A DNA stretch of 64,000 bases, taken from contig URKA01000009.1 in the NCBI GenBank assembly GCA_900548345.1, positions 1-64,000 on the forward strand. Reading direction: 5' to 3'. Below are positions 52,947-61,935 of the stretch, one piece after another. Within the stretch, counting starts at the first letter, position 1. Every line of letters begins with the position of its first letter. The stretch comes from an uncultured Paraprevotella sp. (GTDB lineage: Bacteria; Bacteroidota; Bacteroidia; Bacteroidales; Bacteroidaceae). The notes under the pieces were generated by a model. That model was not told the origin of the DNA. It saw nothing but the letters and a program-made list of their open reading frames with translations, and did no database searches. The position numbers and the translations under genes are program-made.

Positions 52947-53096
52947 TTTTTATTTATGTGAATTAAAATCGCAACAGCTAATATTCTACTTTATCTTTAC
53001 TGTAAAATTTTACGAACTATTCATAATGGTATATTTTAAAGTTTGACGATTACAGGTGACTTTTAGCCCATTTTTTAATGATTATTATTGGCTTTT

Positions 53097-54149
53097 TTAT
53101 ATATCCAATTTGAAAAATGAGGGATACAATATGTTAATGCTCTCCACTCCCAAAATTCCATCAATCAGATGAAGATTAAAATTTTTCAGTGGCATGGCTT
53201 GTATGTTTTTATAATAAATTGGAGTGATTTTTTCATAAATTTTTTGGTATAAAATATCACATTCTTTTTCAAATTTTGTGTTTGCAAATAGTTTCTTGGC
53301 AACAACAAGCAGTATCTCTACAAAAAAGAACCCTTCGTTTATATTCATTATATTTACATTAATTTCTTTATACAACCCTTTCATATCCAATGAAAATATA
53401 AGTATACGAATATATCTATCTAACAATGTATTTTGCATTTTCTTGTTGAGATATGCCAATGCTACAGCCATATATAACTTGTTGATATTATAATAAGGGA
53501 TATATGACGACAAATATGTAGACCAAGACCTTATGGTATTGCAAATTTTTTCTGAGTATATATTTAGCTTAAGGGATTTTCTTAGATAGATGAATAAGAT
53601 AGGATAATTATAAATAAGCGATGTGTATACATCTTTCGTAATGCCAGCAAATTGTGTCGGCATTACAATCTCTAGTTTATTGACTATAGCACGTAATGAC
53701 GCTTCGTTTATTTTATAATATAATGAATCGCAACTTGTGCTGTGTGACAGTCTTTCCACCAGATACACAAGATACCCCACCAATCCAGAGGTAAAATTTG
53801 TACTATGTTGGATATTCTCATCTTTCAGGTTTTTATATAATAATGCATCAATATCACTAAGCATTTCATCCAAATCTCCTTCAACATATCCGTTTGATAT
53901 CAAGAAGTTTATTACAAATCCAATTCCAGTTAGCCCTCTGTCGAGAGATAAATCTTTACATAAAGAGGCCGCTTCAATTATCTCTTCAAGCAATGTGTCG
54001 GCAATCCTCTCTAATTGGGCATCCTTTATCTTACTATTTATAATATACAATGCTAAGCAACAACCAGCTTTGCCGGTGAACAGACCAATATTGTCTTTGG
54101 ACAACGTCGGTACCTCATTTTTAATATAACTTATCAACTTATTATTCAT
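53097..54149 (-). CDS. LanC-like protein without the usual zinc motif
   Basis: A 350-residue protein with the repeated inner-helix motifs of the LanC alpha/alpha barrel: GLFTGKAGCCLALYI, RGLTGIGFVINFLIS, TSGLVGYLVYLVERL and HLIDGILGVESINIL. LanC cyclases add Cys thiols to dehydrated Ser/Thr with a Cys-Cys-His zinc site; the diagnostic CHG triplet is absent here and no LanB/LanM dehydratase is nearby, so lanthionine synthesis is unlikely. I start at 54149, where ATG overlaps the upstream stop by 8 nt; the longer frame from 54284 runs through the upstream gene. The gene is extremely AT-rich. Confidence 0.65.
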   Translation of the reverse strand: MNNKLISYIKNEVPTLSKDNIGLFTGKAGCCLALYIINSKIKDAQLERIADTLLEEIIEAASLCKDLSLDRGLTGIGFVINFLISNGYVEGDLDEMLSDIDALLYKNLKDENIQHSTNFTSGLVGYLVYLVERLSHSTSCDSLYYKINEASLRAIVNKLEIVMPTQFAGITKDVYTSLIYNYPILFIYLRKSLKLNIYSEKICNTIRSWSTYLSSYIPYYNINKLYMAVALAYLNKKMQNTLLDRYIRILIFSLDMKGLYKEINVNIMNINEGFFFVEILLVVAKKLFANTKFEKECDILYQKIYEKITPIYYKNIQAMPLKNFNLHLIDGILGVESINILYPSFFKLDI

Positions 54150-54885
54150 GTTTTTTTCTGATTGTATAAAATAACTCCCTTTTTTTTGCGATATTTTGAT
54201 CTGTATTAAGGATAGTACTATTGAAACCTCTCGGATGCGATAGATGGAATAGAGGACCGTTGATACGGTCGATTTTGTATTCAAGATTTATCCACCTATA
54301 ATACCTATCTCCATCTTCGTACCCCCAACCATAAAAATTTTCATTTTCCTTCCCGCTTTTGATATAACAGGTTCTACGTAACAGGAATGCTCCACCAACA
54401 GGAATTGGACCATATAGCTCTTTCATGTACTTAATACAATTCTGTAAAAAATCAATATTGCAGCCGTTACTCAAATACATACGTCGAATCTCGTCTGTTG
54501 TGTCATAGAAATGATTGTATGGATATACTACATCCATGCCTTCCCGTAAACGTTTTACAGCTCTTATAATCTGCTTTTTATGTATAATGACATCTACATC
54601 CCATACGGATATGAAGTTCGTTTTAACCGTATCTATCATTTTGTTAAGATGTCGTGTCCGATGAAAGATTGGGTCTAAGTCTTCATGGAATTCATACTTT
54701 ATTCCAGCAGGCAATAACTGTTTCAGAATACCACTATTCCAGCATGCATACTCCCATAAATATATGTTTGTATCGAAATGATTATTCAAATAATTGACTA
54801 TATGGACTGTGTTCTCCAAACGTTCAATAGTGTCAAATCGGACTATTATCAGAAATGCAACGTCTTTAAGTTCTTCCCTTCTCAT
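54142..54885 (-). CDS. Glycosyltransferase, galactosyltransferase-like
   Basis: A 247-residue GT-A fold enzyme: N-terminal nucleotide-binding strand (VAFLIIVRFDTIERLENT), DxD metal motif in VWDVDVIIHK (about 92-101), acceptor region VGGAFLLRR and the C-terminal GWGYEDGDRYYRW motif of the Glyco_transf_7C type. It lies 27 nt after the exporter ATPase gene and overlaps the LanC-like gene by 8 nt, so it belongs to the same operon. The acceptor may be the exported protein, but could also be a surface glycan. Confidence 0.8.
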   Translation of the reverse strand: MRREELKDVAFLIIVRFDTIERLENTVHIVNYLNNHFDTNIYLWEYACWNSGILKQLLPAGIKYEFHEDLDPIFHRTRHLNKMIDTVKTNFISVWDVDVIIHKKQIIRAVKRLREGMDVVYPYNHFYDTTDEIRRMYLSNGCNIDFLQNCIKYMKELYGPIPVGGAFLLRRTCYIKSGKENENFYGWGYEDGDRYYRWINLEYKIDRINGPLFHLSHPRGFNSTILNTDQNIAKKRELFYTIRKKHE

Positions 54886-54912
54886 TTATGCTATATTTAT
54901 ATAATAATTATG

Positions 54913-57105
54913 TTAATCAATGGTGTCCGCTCTTTGGTTTTCTATCAGTTTGTAATAATACCCGTTTTCTTTCATAAGTACTTCATGATTTCCAATTTCT
55001 ACAATTTTTCCTTTATCCATCACCACAATCTGATGTGCATGGCGTATTGTACTTAAACGATGCGCAATAATAACAACAGTTCTATTTTCAAATGCAGAAT
55101 TCAACGCTTTCACTATCTTCTGCTCATTGACGGTATCAAGCGCATTGGTTGCCTCGTCCAAAAATAGATATTTTGGATTTCTATATAAAGCACGAGCTAT
55201 TAGAAGACGCTGTTTTTGTCCGCCACTTAATCCTCTACCTTGCTCTCCAATCTCCGTATCAAAGCCACGTGGCATCTGATCTATCTCTTCTTTTATCTGC
55301 GCTATCTGGCAACATTTTATAAGTTGTGCTTCGTCAACTTTTTCATCATCAAGCACGATATTGTTCTTGATAGTGTCACTGAACATCTTACCATCCTGCA
55401 TCACCACACCACACATCTCGCGCCATTTCCTAAGATTTAATGCTGTAACATTCATGCCTCCCATATTCACCATGCCGTATGAAGGCCTGTATAGACGCAC
55501 AAGTAGTTTAAGCAATGTTGATTTTCCACATCCGCTACTGCCAACTATAGCTGTAATCTTATTTTCGGGAATGATAAGATTGATATTAGTAAGTACCATA
55601 GGCAGATGTGGAGCATACTGGAACATCACATTCTTAAGCATCAGACTCTTGTCTTCTGGCAGGATAGTTGTAGCGCCAACAGACAGAAGTTCGTCTTCAT
55701 CCTCCAACTGACGTATCTCGTTCATACGCAGGAAAGATATCTTTGCATACTGAGCAGATACGATAAAACCTATGAACTGTACCAATGGGCCATTCAGCAT
55801 ACCAAGAATAAACTGCGTAGATATCATCACGCCAAAGGTAATGTCACCATTAATAACTGCCGTAGCACAGAAAAAGGTGATAGCCATATTCTTGATATTC
55901 TCAATAAACTGAGCACCAAGATTCTGCATATTAGTAACGGCTAACACACGCTTATTCACATGGTAAAGCCTTGCCTGTATCTCTTCCCACTTCCAGCGAC
56001 GTGAACGCTCATAGTTATAGATTTTAATATCCTGAATAGCAGAAACCGTCTCAACCCAATAACTTTGGTTCCTGGATACTAATTCAAAATACTGCCAGTC
56101 AAGTTTCTTCCTGATTTTCAGGAATAGCAGGACCCACGCAACGTATAGGGCAGAACCCGCAATAAAGATGAAGAATATGGCTGCATTATATACCAACAGA
56201 ATAATTGAGAATATCACGAATGTAAAAACTGAAAAGATGAGCGACAAAGAGTTGTTCATAATGAACGAACGGATACGCTCATGATCCTGTGCTCGCTGAA
56301 GGATATCACCCAAAAGTTTATTCTCGAAGAACGTGACGGGCAACTTCATCAATTTGATCAAATAGTCAGATATGAGGGCTATGTTTACACGTGCCGTGAT
56401 ATGCATCAGAATCCAGTCTCTCACTACATTAAACACCATGACACTCAGTAGGATGGTAATATTACCCACCAACACCATATTAATAAAAGTCACGTCTGAT
56501 GAACTGATGCCTATATCAATCACAGCCTTTGAAATAAATGGAAGAATTCCCTGCAACAGGGTTACAACCATCATGACAAAGAATATCAGCAAGAATTGTT
56601 TCTTATAGGGCATGAAATAGCGCAGCATACTCAAAAAACTGTCCTTCTCTTGTTTCCTCTCTTGTTTAGACAGTTTGAAATCAGAAGTGGGTTCCAAAGC
56701 CAAAAGTACGCCCTTATCCTCATTCTTAAGATACCAACCTGCCATGAACTCATGCTTTGTATATTTCACATGACCTTTAACGGGGTCCGATACCCAGACA
56801 TGCTTCTGGTCAGCATAATAGACGACTATGAAGTGGTTTTCGTTCCAATGAACGATAACAGGAAAAGGAACCTTTAGCATCAAGTCATCTATCGTGCATT
56901 TAAAAGCGGCCGTATGAAGGCCGATAGATTCCGCTGCAGCACTGATGCCAAGCAGGGACACGCCCTCCTTGGTAATGCCACATTTATCGCGCAAATACTG
57001 CAGGGAGTAATAGCGGCCGAAATATTTTGCCACCATCTTCAAGGATGCGGGACCGCAGTCCTTAGCATCCAGCTGGTATTCTGTTGGAAATCTCTTGAAT
57101 ATCAT
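54913..57105 (-). CDS. Peptidase-containing ABC exporter (C39-type)
   Basis: A 730-residue PCAT that should cleave Gly-Gly leaders and export the cargo across the inner membrane. The N-terminal C39 domain (about 1-135) has the catalytic Cys17 in LDAKDCGPASL, His in NHFIVVYY and Asp in VSDPVKG. Six transmembrane helices follow (about 160-450), then the ATPase with Walker A AIVGSSGCGKSTLLKLL, the Q-loop, signature LSGGQKQRL and Walker B YLFLDEATNALD. It overlaps the HlyD gene by 4 nt, forming a complete exporter set with HlyD and TolC. Confidence 0.95.
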   Translation of the reverse strand: MIFKRFPTEYQLDAKDCGPASLKMVAKYFGRYYSLQYLRDKCGITKEGVSLLGISAAAESIGLHTAAFKCTIDDLMLKVPFPVIVHWNENHFIVVYYADQKHVWVSDPVKGHVKYTKHEFMAGWYLKNEDKGVLLALEPTSDFKLSKQERKQEKDSFLSMLRYFMPYKKQFLLIFFVMMVVTLLQGILPFISKAVIDIGISSSDVTFINMVLVGNITILLSVMVFNVVRDWILMHITARVNIALISDYLIKLMKLPVTFFENKLLGDILQRAQDHERIRSFIMNNSLSLIFSVFTFVIFSIILLVYNAAIFFIFIAGSALYVAWVLLFLKIRKKLDWQYFELVSRNQSYWVETVSAIQDIKIYNYERSRRWKWEEIQARLYHVNKRVLAVTNMQNLGAQFIENIKNMAITFFCATAVINGDITFGVMISTQFILGMLNGPLVQFIGFIVSAQYAKISFLRMNEIRQLEDEDELLSVGATTILPEDKSLMLKNVMFQYAPHLPMVLTNINLIIPENKITAIVGSSGCGKSTLLKLLVRLYRPSYGMVNMGGMNVTALNLRKWREMCGVVMQDGKMFSDTIKNNIVLDDEKVDEAQLIKCCQIAQIKEEIDQMPRGFDTEIGEQGRGLSGGQKQRLLIARALYRNPKYLFLDEATNALDTVNEQKIVKALNSAFENRTVVIIAHRLSTIRHAHQIVVMDKGKIVEIGNHEVLMKENGYYYKLIENQRADTID

Positions 57106-58415
57106 TTTGTCTCCCTTGCCTTTAAGTTGTCAAACAGCCGCTGTATCAGCCTGCGCTTTTGGGTAATGACCTCACCCGTGCCTGCAGACTCGAAATTGAG
57201 ATGCAGCTGCTTGTCGAAATTCGTTTTCATTCCATTTGGAAAAGATACTGTCACAAGATATGCCTGGGCAAATCCTTCTGACGATTCTATATTACGCGCC
57301 AATGAAGAAATTTTTTCTACTTTTCCACGAACATATCCATACTCATTATAAGGATAATCGAATAGTTTTACATTGACATCTTGCCCCGCTTCCACCTTGC
57401 CTGCACCATAGGAAGGAATCAGCAATTCGCCTATCATCCGGTTTTTTATGGGAGATATGGAAAAAATCTCTTTCGAGGCACCCACATGTACATTGTCCCT
57501 CCAAAAGTCCAAATATTGGAGTGAACCACTGATTGGAGCCACAAACAAATAAGCTTCCTTCCATTGGCGGATTTGATTAACAAGCATGTTATATTTGGCT
57601 ACCATCGCATTGAATGAGGAGGTCAATTCTTCTCGGACATTAACATCCACCTTTGCCAGTTCTATGTCTATGGAACTAATCTCGGACTGTTTTATAAGTT
57701 CAGAACTCTTAAGTTCAATATTAGACTGTTGAAAGGAAAGCATACCATTATACTGTTGTACAAGACTTTCTTCACTTAAAGCTCCCGATTTATGAAGCAG
57801 GCTATCTGTCGCATATTGTTCACGCATATTGGAAAGGACGACATTATTGAGGTCTATTTCCCTTTGCAAATTCTCCGCCACCCGCCTGTCAGATTGTTGT
57901 TGATTCCTCAACGTTTTTCTCATATTGTCATATACCTTTGTCTCTCGAAGTTGGTCATACTGAATATAAGCCAAAACAAAATCATTGTAATAAGCACTAA
58001 GCGCACCAAGTTCAAGATAATTAGGAAAATCAATATGAACATCCATGCCAAGTTCCACATTGCAAACAGTATCCAATTTGAGAACGTCTTCATACACAGC
58101 TCCCGTCGCTATATACCCCAAACATGTGCCAGTCTCCACTTCCGTATTATTACCAACAAGCAACTGCAAACGCCCTGAGACGGGAGCAACCATGCGGACA
58201 GGGGCTTTTTCGCCTGTAATGGATATCTGCCCCACTACTGTATCGGGATATTTAACGATAAAGCCAAGTACAATCATAACGGACACTATCATTGTGATAA
58301 TTGCCACCACAATATTTGTCCATCCCGTCGGCATACGTTCGATAATGTCGGCGACTTCTTCGGAACGAGGCTCCTCTGCGATGTCTTGCCTGGCTGTATT
58401 TCGCTGTGATTTCAT
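57102..58415 (-). CDS. HlyD-family membrane fusion protein
   Basis: Periplasmic adaptor of a type I-like exporter, 437 residues. It has a short cytoplasmic N-terminus, one transmembrane helix (about 34-56), a biotinyl-lipoyl-like domain split around a long coiled-coil hairpin (about 140-290), and a C-terminal beta-barrel region. It overlaps the TolC gene by 4 nt and the PCAT gene by 4 nt. With these neighbours it would form a three-part exporter spanning both membranes. Confidence 0.92.
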   Translation of the reverse strand: MKSQRNTARQDIAEEPRSEEVADIIERMPTGWTNIVVAIITMIVSVMIVLGFIVKYPDTVVGQISITGEKAPVRMVAPVSGRLQLLVGNNTEVETGTCLGYIATGAVYEDVLKLDTVCNVELGMDVHIDFPNYLELGALSAYYNDFVLAYIQYDQLRETKVYDNMRKTLRNQQQSDRRVAENLQREIDLNNVVLSNMREQYATDSLLHKSGALSEESLVQQYNGMLSFQQSNIELKSSELIKQSEISSIDIELAKVDVNVREELTSSFNAMVAKYNMLVNQIRQWKEAYLFVAPISGSLQYLDFWRDNVHVGASKEIFSISPIKNRMIGELLIPSYGAGKVEAGQDVNVKLFDYPYNEYGYVRGKVEKISSLARNIESSEGFAQAYLVTVSFPNGMKTNFDKQLHLNFESAGTGEVITQKRRLIQRLFDNLKARETK

Positions 58416-59887
58416 TTTACAACTGATTTTCGAATTAGTTCCACCATATCCTTGCTTTCCATAAAATCGTATAAAGCAAGATGGCGGATTTTATAATAAC
58501 TGATGAACAATCCTTTTAACACCGATATGTAGTTTTGTTTGGCTTGCAGATAATCCTTATTGGCATCGGTCAATTCTATGGCTGCCATTTTGCCCACTTT
58601 AAACCTCATAGCGGCAAATTCATACTGTTGGGCGGATAATTCATATTTTTCGCCTGACACATCCATCAGTTCCCTGCTCATATTATAATCAAAGATATTA
58701 TCATGAATCTCCTCCTTAAAATTATCCAACGCATATTCCTGTTCCAACAATATCGCCTCATATTCATTCCTGGCAATTTTCAGTTTGTTACGGTTAATCC
58801 CCCATTGGAAAACAGGTATGCTGAACGTCACTGACATAGCCTGACGCTGATCCGGCCGACGATAAGCATCCTTAAAAGTTTTGGCATATTGATTGAGACC
58901 ATAGTTCAATGAGATATTGGCATTGAAATGGTTATTCACTCTTGCCTGATGCAAAGCATATTCAGCATTAAGGCGCTCCATTTCCAAAGACTGGTATTCG
59001 GGATTGTTCTTATTGACAAGGTTCAAAACAAATTCCTCATCTATATATGCGGGAAAATTTATAATGGAAAGTTTCCCTAGTTCTATTCCTTGAAGAAACA
59101 GCTCATTTTCCAACAAGCGTATGGAGCTGGCATAAGCATGCTGCGACTTTTCCAAAGCCATCCTATTATCAAGTTGTTGGAGTTTTACTTGATTGTACTC
59201 GTATTCTGTAATTTTCCCGGCTTCTTTACGGATCTTTGCATGCATAAGAAGCGAATCGCCCATAGTTACAGTTTTAGTATAGAAATCAATGTCCACTTTA
59301 TTGGAATAGGCATCTAGATAAAGATTCAGAATCTTCTGTTGTTCAGTTGATACGGAAGCACAAAATTCTTTCATTGCCATATCATGTTTCAGATTAGATA
59401 TAGCTTTTTCAAAAATCATGCTTTTCCGGCCTCCAAGCAAAGACTGGGCATAAGAAAGGTACATCGGAGTAGAACTGAAACTGTTATTATGGTTTGTAAA
59501 CTCATGCAAAAAACTCAGGCTACTTCCCAATGTGAATATGCCGCCTGTGGCAGCAATTTTCTGAACGACGCTCACTCCTCCGGACGTGGTATTGGAATAT
59601 TCTTCCACATTAGAATATTCACCTGTATTATAATTCTGAAGTAGGCGCATGGAGTGGTCAAAAGACACTGGATTGAAATTCAAAGAGAAAGACGGGAGCA
59701 GACTCTTCTTGAAATTGTCGCATTCCATCAACGTGTTCTCAAGAACCAAACGCTTTGTTTTCACATATTTTGTATGATAGACATATACATTAATGGCATC
59801 ATGCAAGGTCAGTTCTTTTGCTGAACTGTCCAAGACGGAAAATGACAACAGCAAGTGTGCCAGATATATTTTCTTTTTAGTCCGCAT
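58412..59887 (-). CDS. TolC-family outer-membrane channel
   Basis: A 491-residue outer-membrane efflux protein with signal peptide (about 1-23) and two repeats of long helical hairpins with barrel strands; typical elements are ELTLHDAINVYVYHTK at the mature N-terminus and the alternating heptad helices LDAYSNKVDIDFYTK and KVGKMAAIELTDANKDYLQ. It provides the exit pore for the PCAT-HlyD pair. It starts 14 nt after the UDP-xylose synthase gene and overlaps HlyD by 4 nt. Confidence 0.9.
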   Translation of the reverse strand: MRTKKKIYLAHLLLSFSVLDSSAKELTLHDAINVYVYHTKYVKTKRLVLENTLMECDNFKKSLLPSFSLNFNPVSFDHSMRLLQNYNTGEYSNVEEYSNTTSGGVSVVQKIAATGGIFTLGSSLSFLHEFTNHNNSFSSTPMYLSYAQSLLGGRKSMIFEKAISNLKHDMAMKEFCASVSTEQQKILNLYLDAYSNKVDIDFYTKTVTMGDSLLMHAKIRKEAGKITEYEYNQVKLQQLDNRMALEKSQHAYASSIRLLENELFLQGIELGKLSIINFPAYIDEEFVLNLVNKNNPEYQSLEMERLNAEYALHQARVNNHFNANISLNYGLNQYAKTFKDAYRRPDQRQAMSVTFSIPVFQWGINRNKLKIARNEYEAILLEQEYALDNFKEEIHDNIFDYNMSRELMDVSGEKYELSAQQYEFAAMRFKVGKMAAIELTDANKDYLQAKQNYISVLKGLFISYYKIRHLALYDFMESKDMVELIRKSVVK

Positions 59888-59901
59888 GCTGTTAAATGCT
59901 T

Positions 59902-60858
59902 TTATTTTAATTCTGCTTGATTTTTAAAATACCCTATTGTTCTCTTAATTCCTTCTTCCAAGTTTATTTTCGGATACCAACCATTCAATATATTCTTTGC
60001 TAAAGTTATATCCGGACATCTTCTGCGTGGGTCATCTTGCGGAAAGGGCTTTTTAACAACGGATGAGCTTGCACCCGTCAGTCCAATCACCCTTTCCGCT
60101 AAATTCATGATGGTACACTCACATGGGTTGCCAAGATTGACAGGACCTGTCACATGGGCTGGCGTTGCCATCATACGTGATATCCCGTCTATCAAGTCAT
60201 CGACATATTGGAAGCTGCGTGTCTGCATTCCGTCTCCATAAACAGTAATATCCTCGTTGTGCAGCGCCTGCATGATGAAGTTGGGGATTACCCGTCCGTC
60301 ACGACACGCCATACGCGGTCCGTATGTATTGAATATCCGTATGATTTTTACCGGTATCTTATATTTCCGGTGATAGTCCATGCATAGGCTTTCCGCACAC
60401 CGTTTGCCTTCGTCGTAACAGGAACGGATGCCGTGAGGATTGACATGTCCCCAGTAATCCTCCGGTTGGGGAGTCACTTCTGCATCTCCATAGACTTCAC
60501 TGGTGGACGCCTGAAGGATTTTGCAACGGTGCTGCCGCGCTATTTCCAACAGATTCAAGGTTCCTAATACGGAGGTTTTGGTCGTTTCAATCGGGGATGC
60601 CTGATAATGTATCGGGGAAGCCGGGCATGCCAGGTTATAAATCTCATCGATATGTCCTGTTGGAATATGATAAGGTGAACGGGTAATGTCGTGTTCTATT
60701 AACTTGAAGTATGGGTTTTCTATTAATGCGGACACGTTGTCAAGGTGGCCTGTGCTGAAGTTATCCAGGCAGACAACTTTGTTCCCTTCCTGCAACAGGC
60801 GTTCACATAAATGAGAACCTATGAACCCAGCTCCTCCGGCTATTAAGATGTTTTTCAT
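59902..60858 (-). CDS. uxs: UDP-glucuronate decarboxylase (UDP-xylose synthase)
   Basis: NAD-dependent short-chain enzyme converting UDP-glucuronate to UDP-xylose. The 318-residue protein has the Rossmann GGAGFIGSHLCERLL motif (about 7-21), CPASPIHYQASPIETTKTSV (signature of UXS), and YDEGKRCAE with the catalytic Tyr and Lys. I start at 60858; 20 further upstream codons to 60918 span the predicted -7 element. It leads the exporter operon and thus ties UDP-xylose supply to cargo export. Confidence 0.9.
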   Translation of the reverse strand: MKNILIAGGAGFIGSHLCERLLQEGNKVVCLDNFSTGHLDNVSALIENPYFKLIEHDITRSPYHIPTGHIDEIYNLACPASPIHYQASPIETTKTSVLGTLNLLEIARQHRCKILQASTSEVYGDAEVTPQPEDYWGHVNPHGIRSCYDEGKRCAESLCMDYHRKYKIPVKIIRIFNTYGPRMACRDGRVIPNFIMQALHNEDITVYGDGMQTRSFQYVDDLIDGISRMMATPAHVTGPVNLGNPCECTIMNLAERVIGLTGASSSVVKKPFPQDDPRRRCPDITLAKNILNGWYPKINLEEGIKRTIGYFKNQAELK

Positions 60859-60915
60859 TATTGTTTTCAGGTTAATGATGTAATATACTTCCCTTGCTGA
60901 AAATATCAGCCGATT

Positions 60916-60923
60916 CAAATATA
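60916..60923 (-). promoter_or_regulatory. -7 element of the uxs-tolC-hlyD-PCAT operon
   Basis: TATATTTG on the minus strand. Transcription would start near 60909. No good -33 box is present 19-21 nt upstream, which fits activator dependence. The palindrome at 60985 is exactly 61 nt away. Confidence 0.65.
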
Positions 60924-60984
60924 GATGAATTTGTTGTCACTTCGTAGGATTTTAATGTGTATTTTAGAATCCGGTAATAAAATT

Positions 60985-60998
60985 CACCCTTTAGGGTG
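60985..60998. promoter_or_regulatory. Palindromic operator candidate, copy 1
   Basis: CACCCTTTAGGGTG: perfect 6-bp arms with a 2-nt centre. With flanks it reads, on the minus strand, as TTTTTAACACCCTAAAGGGT then GA, matching the copy at 62798 over more than 20 nt. It lies between the uxs operon and the ThiF gene and could serve both. Confidence 0.75.
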
Positions 60999-61022
60999 TT
61001 AAAAAGAAACTTTTATGTAGTT

Positions 61023-61053
61023 TTTGAGAGTTGTTTTTTTTTATATACTTTTG
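61023..61053 (+). promoter_or_regulatory. Promoter of the ThiF-like gene
   Basis: TTTG (61023-61026), 19 nt, TACTTTTG (61046-61053). A full match to both Bacteroides boxes, so basal expression is likely; the palindrome is 24 nt upstream of the TTTG. Confidence 0.6.
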
Positions 61054-61146
61054 TCGGTAAAAGGTACTATAGTAAAATAAGAACAGGGGATTCTTGGATA
61101 AACATTTTAAATGTGAATAAATCCTGTACGCTGGACGGATAGACAA

Positions 61147-61902
61147 ATGGAAGAAAGATATTCAAGGAACCGTATCTACGTCAGCAATGACGAGATGGTT
61201 AAAATAAAGAATACAAAAATCCTTCTTGGAGGAGCAGGTATCGGTAGTATTATTGCTGAATGTGCACTTCGTTTCGGCTTTGAATCCATCACCGTTGTAG
61301 ACGGTGACCATGTAGAACTGTCTAATCTGAACCGGCAGAATTACATGATGGAAGACATAGGGACAAACAAAGCAAAGGCATTGGTCAAACGCTTGTCTGC
61401 AATCAATCCACAAGCAACTCTCCGGGCAATAGATACGTTCATCGACAAAAACAATGTAAATCAAATTGCAAGCGGATATGATATCGCCATCAATGCATTG
61501 GACTTCAAGGATGAATCGCCCTTCCTGTTCGATGATATATGTAGCGAGCAAGGCATTCCTGTATTGCATCCGTATAATTTCGGATGGGCAGGTTTTGTCA
61601 CTGTAGTCACACCGCAAGGAAGCAAACTTCGGACAATCTCCAGTGAACCCTGTGGGTTTGAAATAAAAATGGCAGAGCATGTATGCCAGCAGGAAACTTT
61701 ACGAGATGTCAAACTTGACTGGTTATGTGACATCTTAAAACGTTATAAAGAAGAAGGTACTTTGCTTCCGCCTCCACAACTTGCCATTGCGTCATGGATT
61801 ACAGCCGGCATCTGCGTAAATATCATGTATTTGATTGCAACCCGGAAAGCGTACAAGGCTTTTCCTGAATTCTATCTGTCAGCTGCTGATTTATGTACGT
61901 AG
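61147..61902 (+). CDS. ThiF/MoeB/HesA-family (E1-like) adenylyltransferase
   Basis: A 251-residue E1-like enzyme that would adenylate a C-terminal carboxylate or small acid. It has the glycine-rich ATP site LLGGAGIGSIIAECALRFG (about 26-44), DGDHVELSNLNRQNY (about 55-69), TNKAKALVKRLSAINP and the DIAINALD segment. The CxxC zinc pairs of MoeB are absent. The last 100 residues differ from housekeeping ThiF. No ThiS/MoaD-like partner is nearby. It is divergent from the exporter operon across the shared palindrome, and converges with the LuxR gene (33 nt apart). Confidence 0.8.
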   Translation: MEERYSRNRIYVSNDEMVKIKNTKILLGGAGIGSIIAECALRFGFESITVVDGDHVELSNLNRQNYMMEDIGTNKAKALVKRLSAINPQATLRAIDTFIDKNNVNQIASGYDIAINALDFKDESPFLFDDICSEQGIPVLHPYNFGWAGFVTVVTPQGSKLRTISSEPCGFEIKMAEHVCQQETLRDVKLDWLCDILKRYKEEGTLLPPPQLAIASWITAGICVNIMYLIATRKAYKAFPEFYLSAADLCT

Positions 61903-61935
61903 CCAGAGAAAACAAACGAATGGTCCTGAAACGCC

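Noticed and set aside
53097..54149. Lanthipeptide biosynthesis cluster
   Set aside because: No dehydratase gene is present, the LanC-like protein lacks the CHG motif, and the cargo is a 157-residue protein.
47354..60858. Capsular or exopolysaccharide locus
   Set aside because: There is no flippase, polymerase, initiating sugar-phosphate transferase, or UpxY/UpxZ-type regulator; the core of the locus is a PCAT exporter with its cargo.
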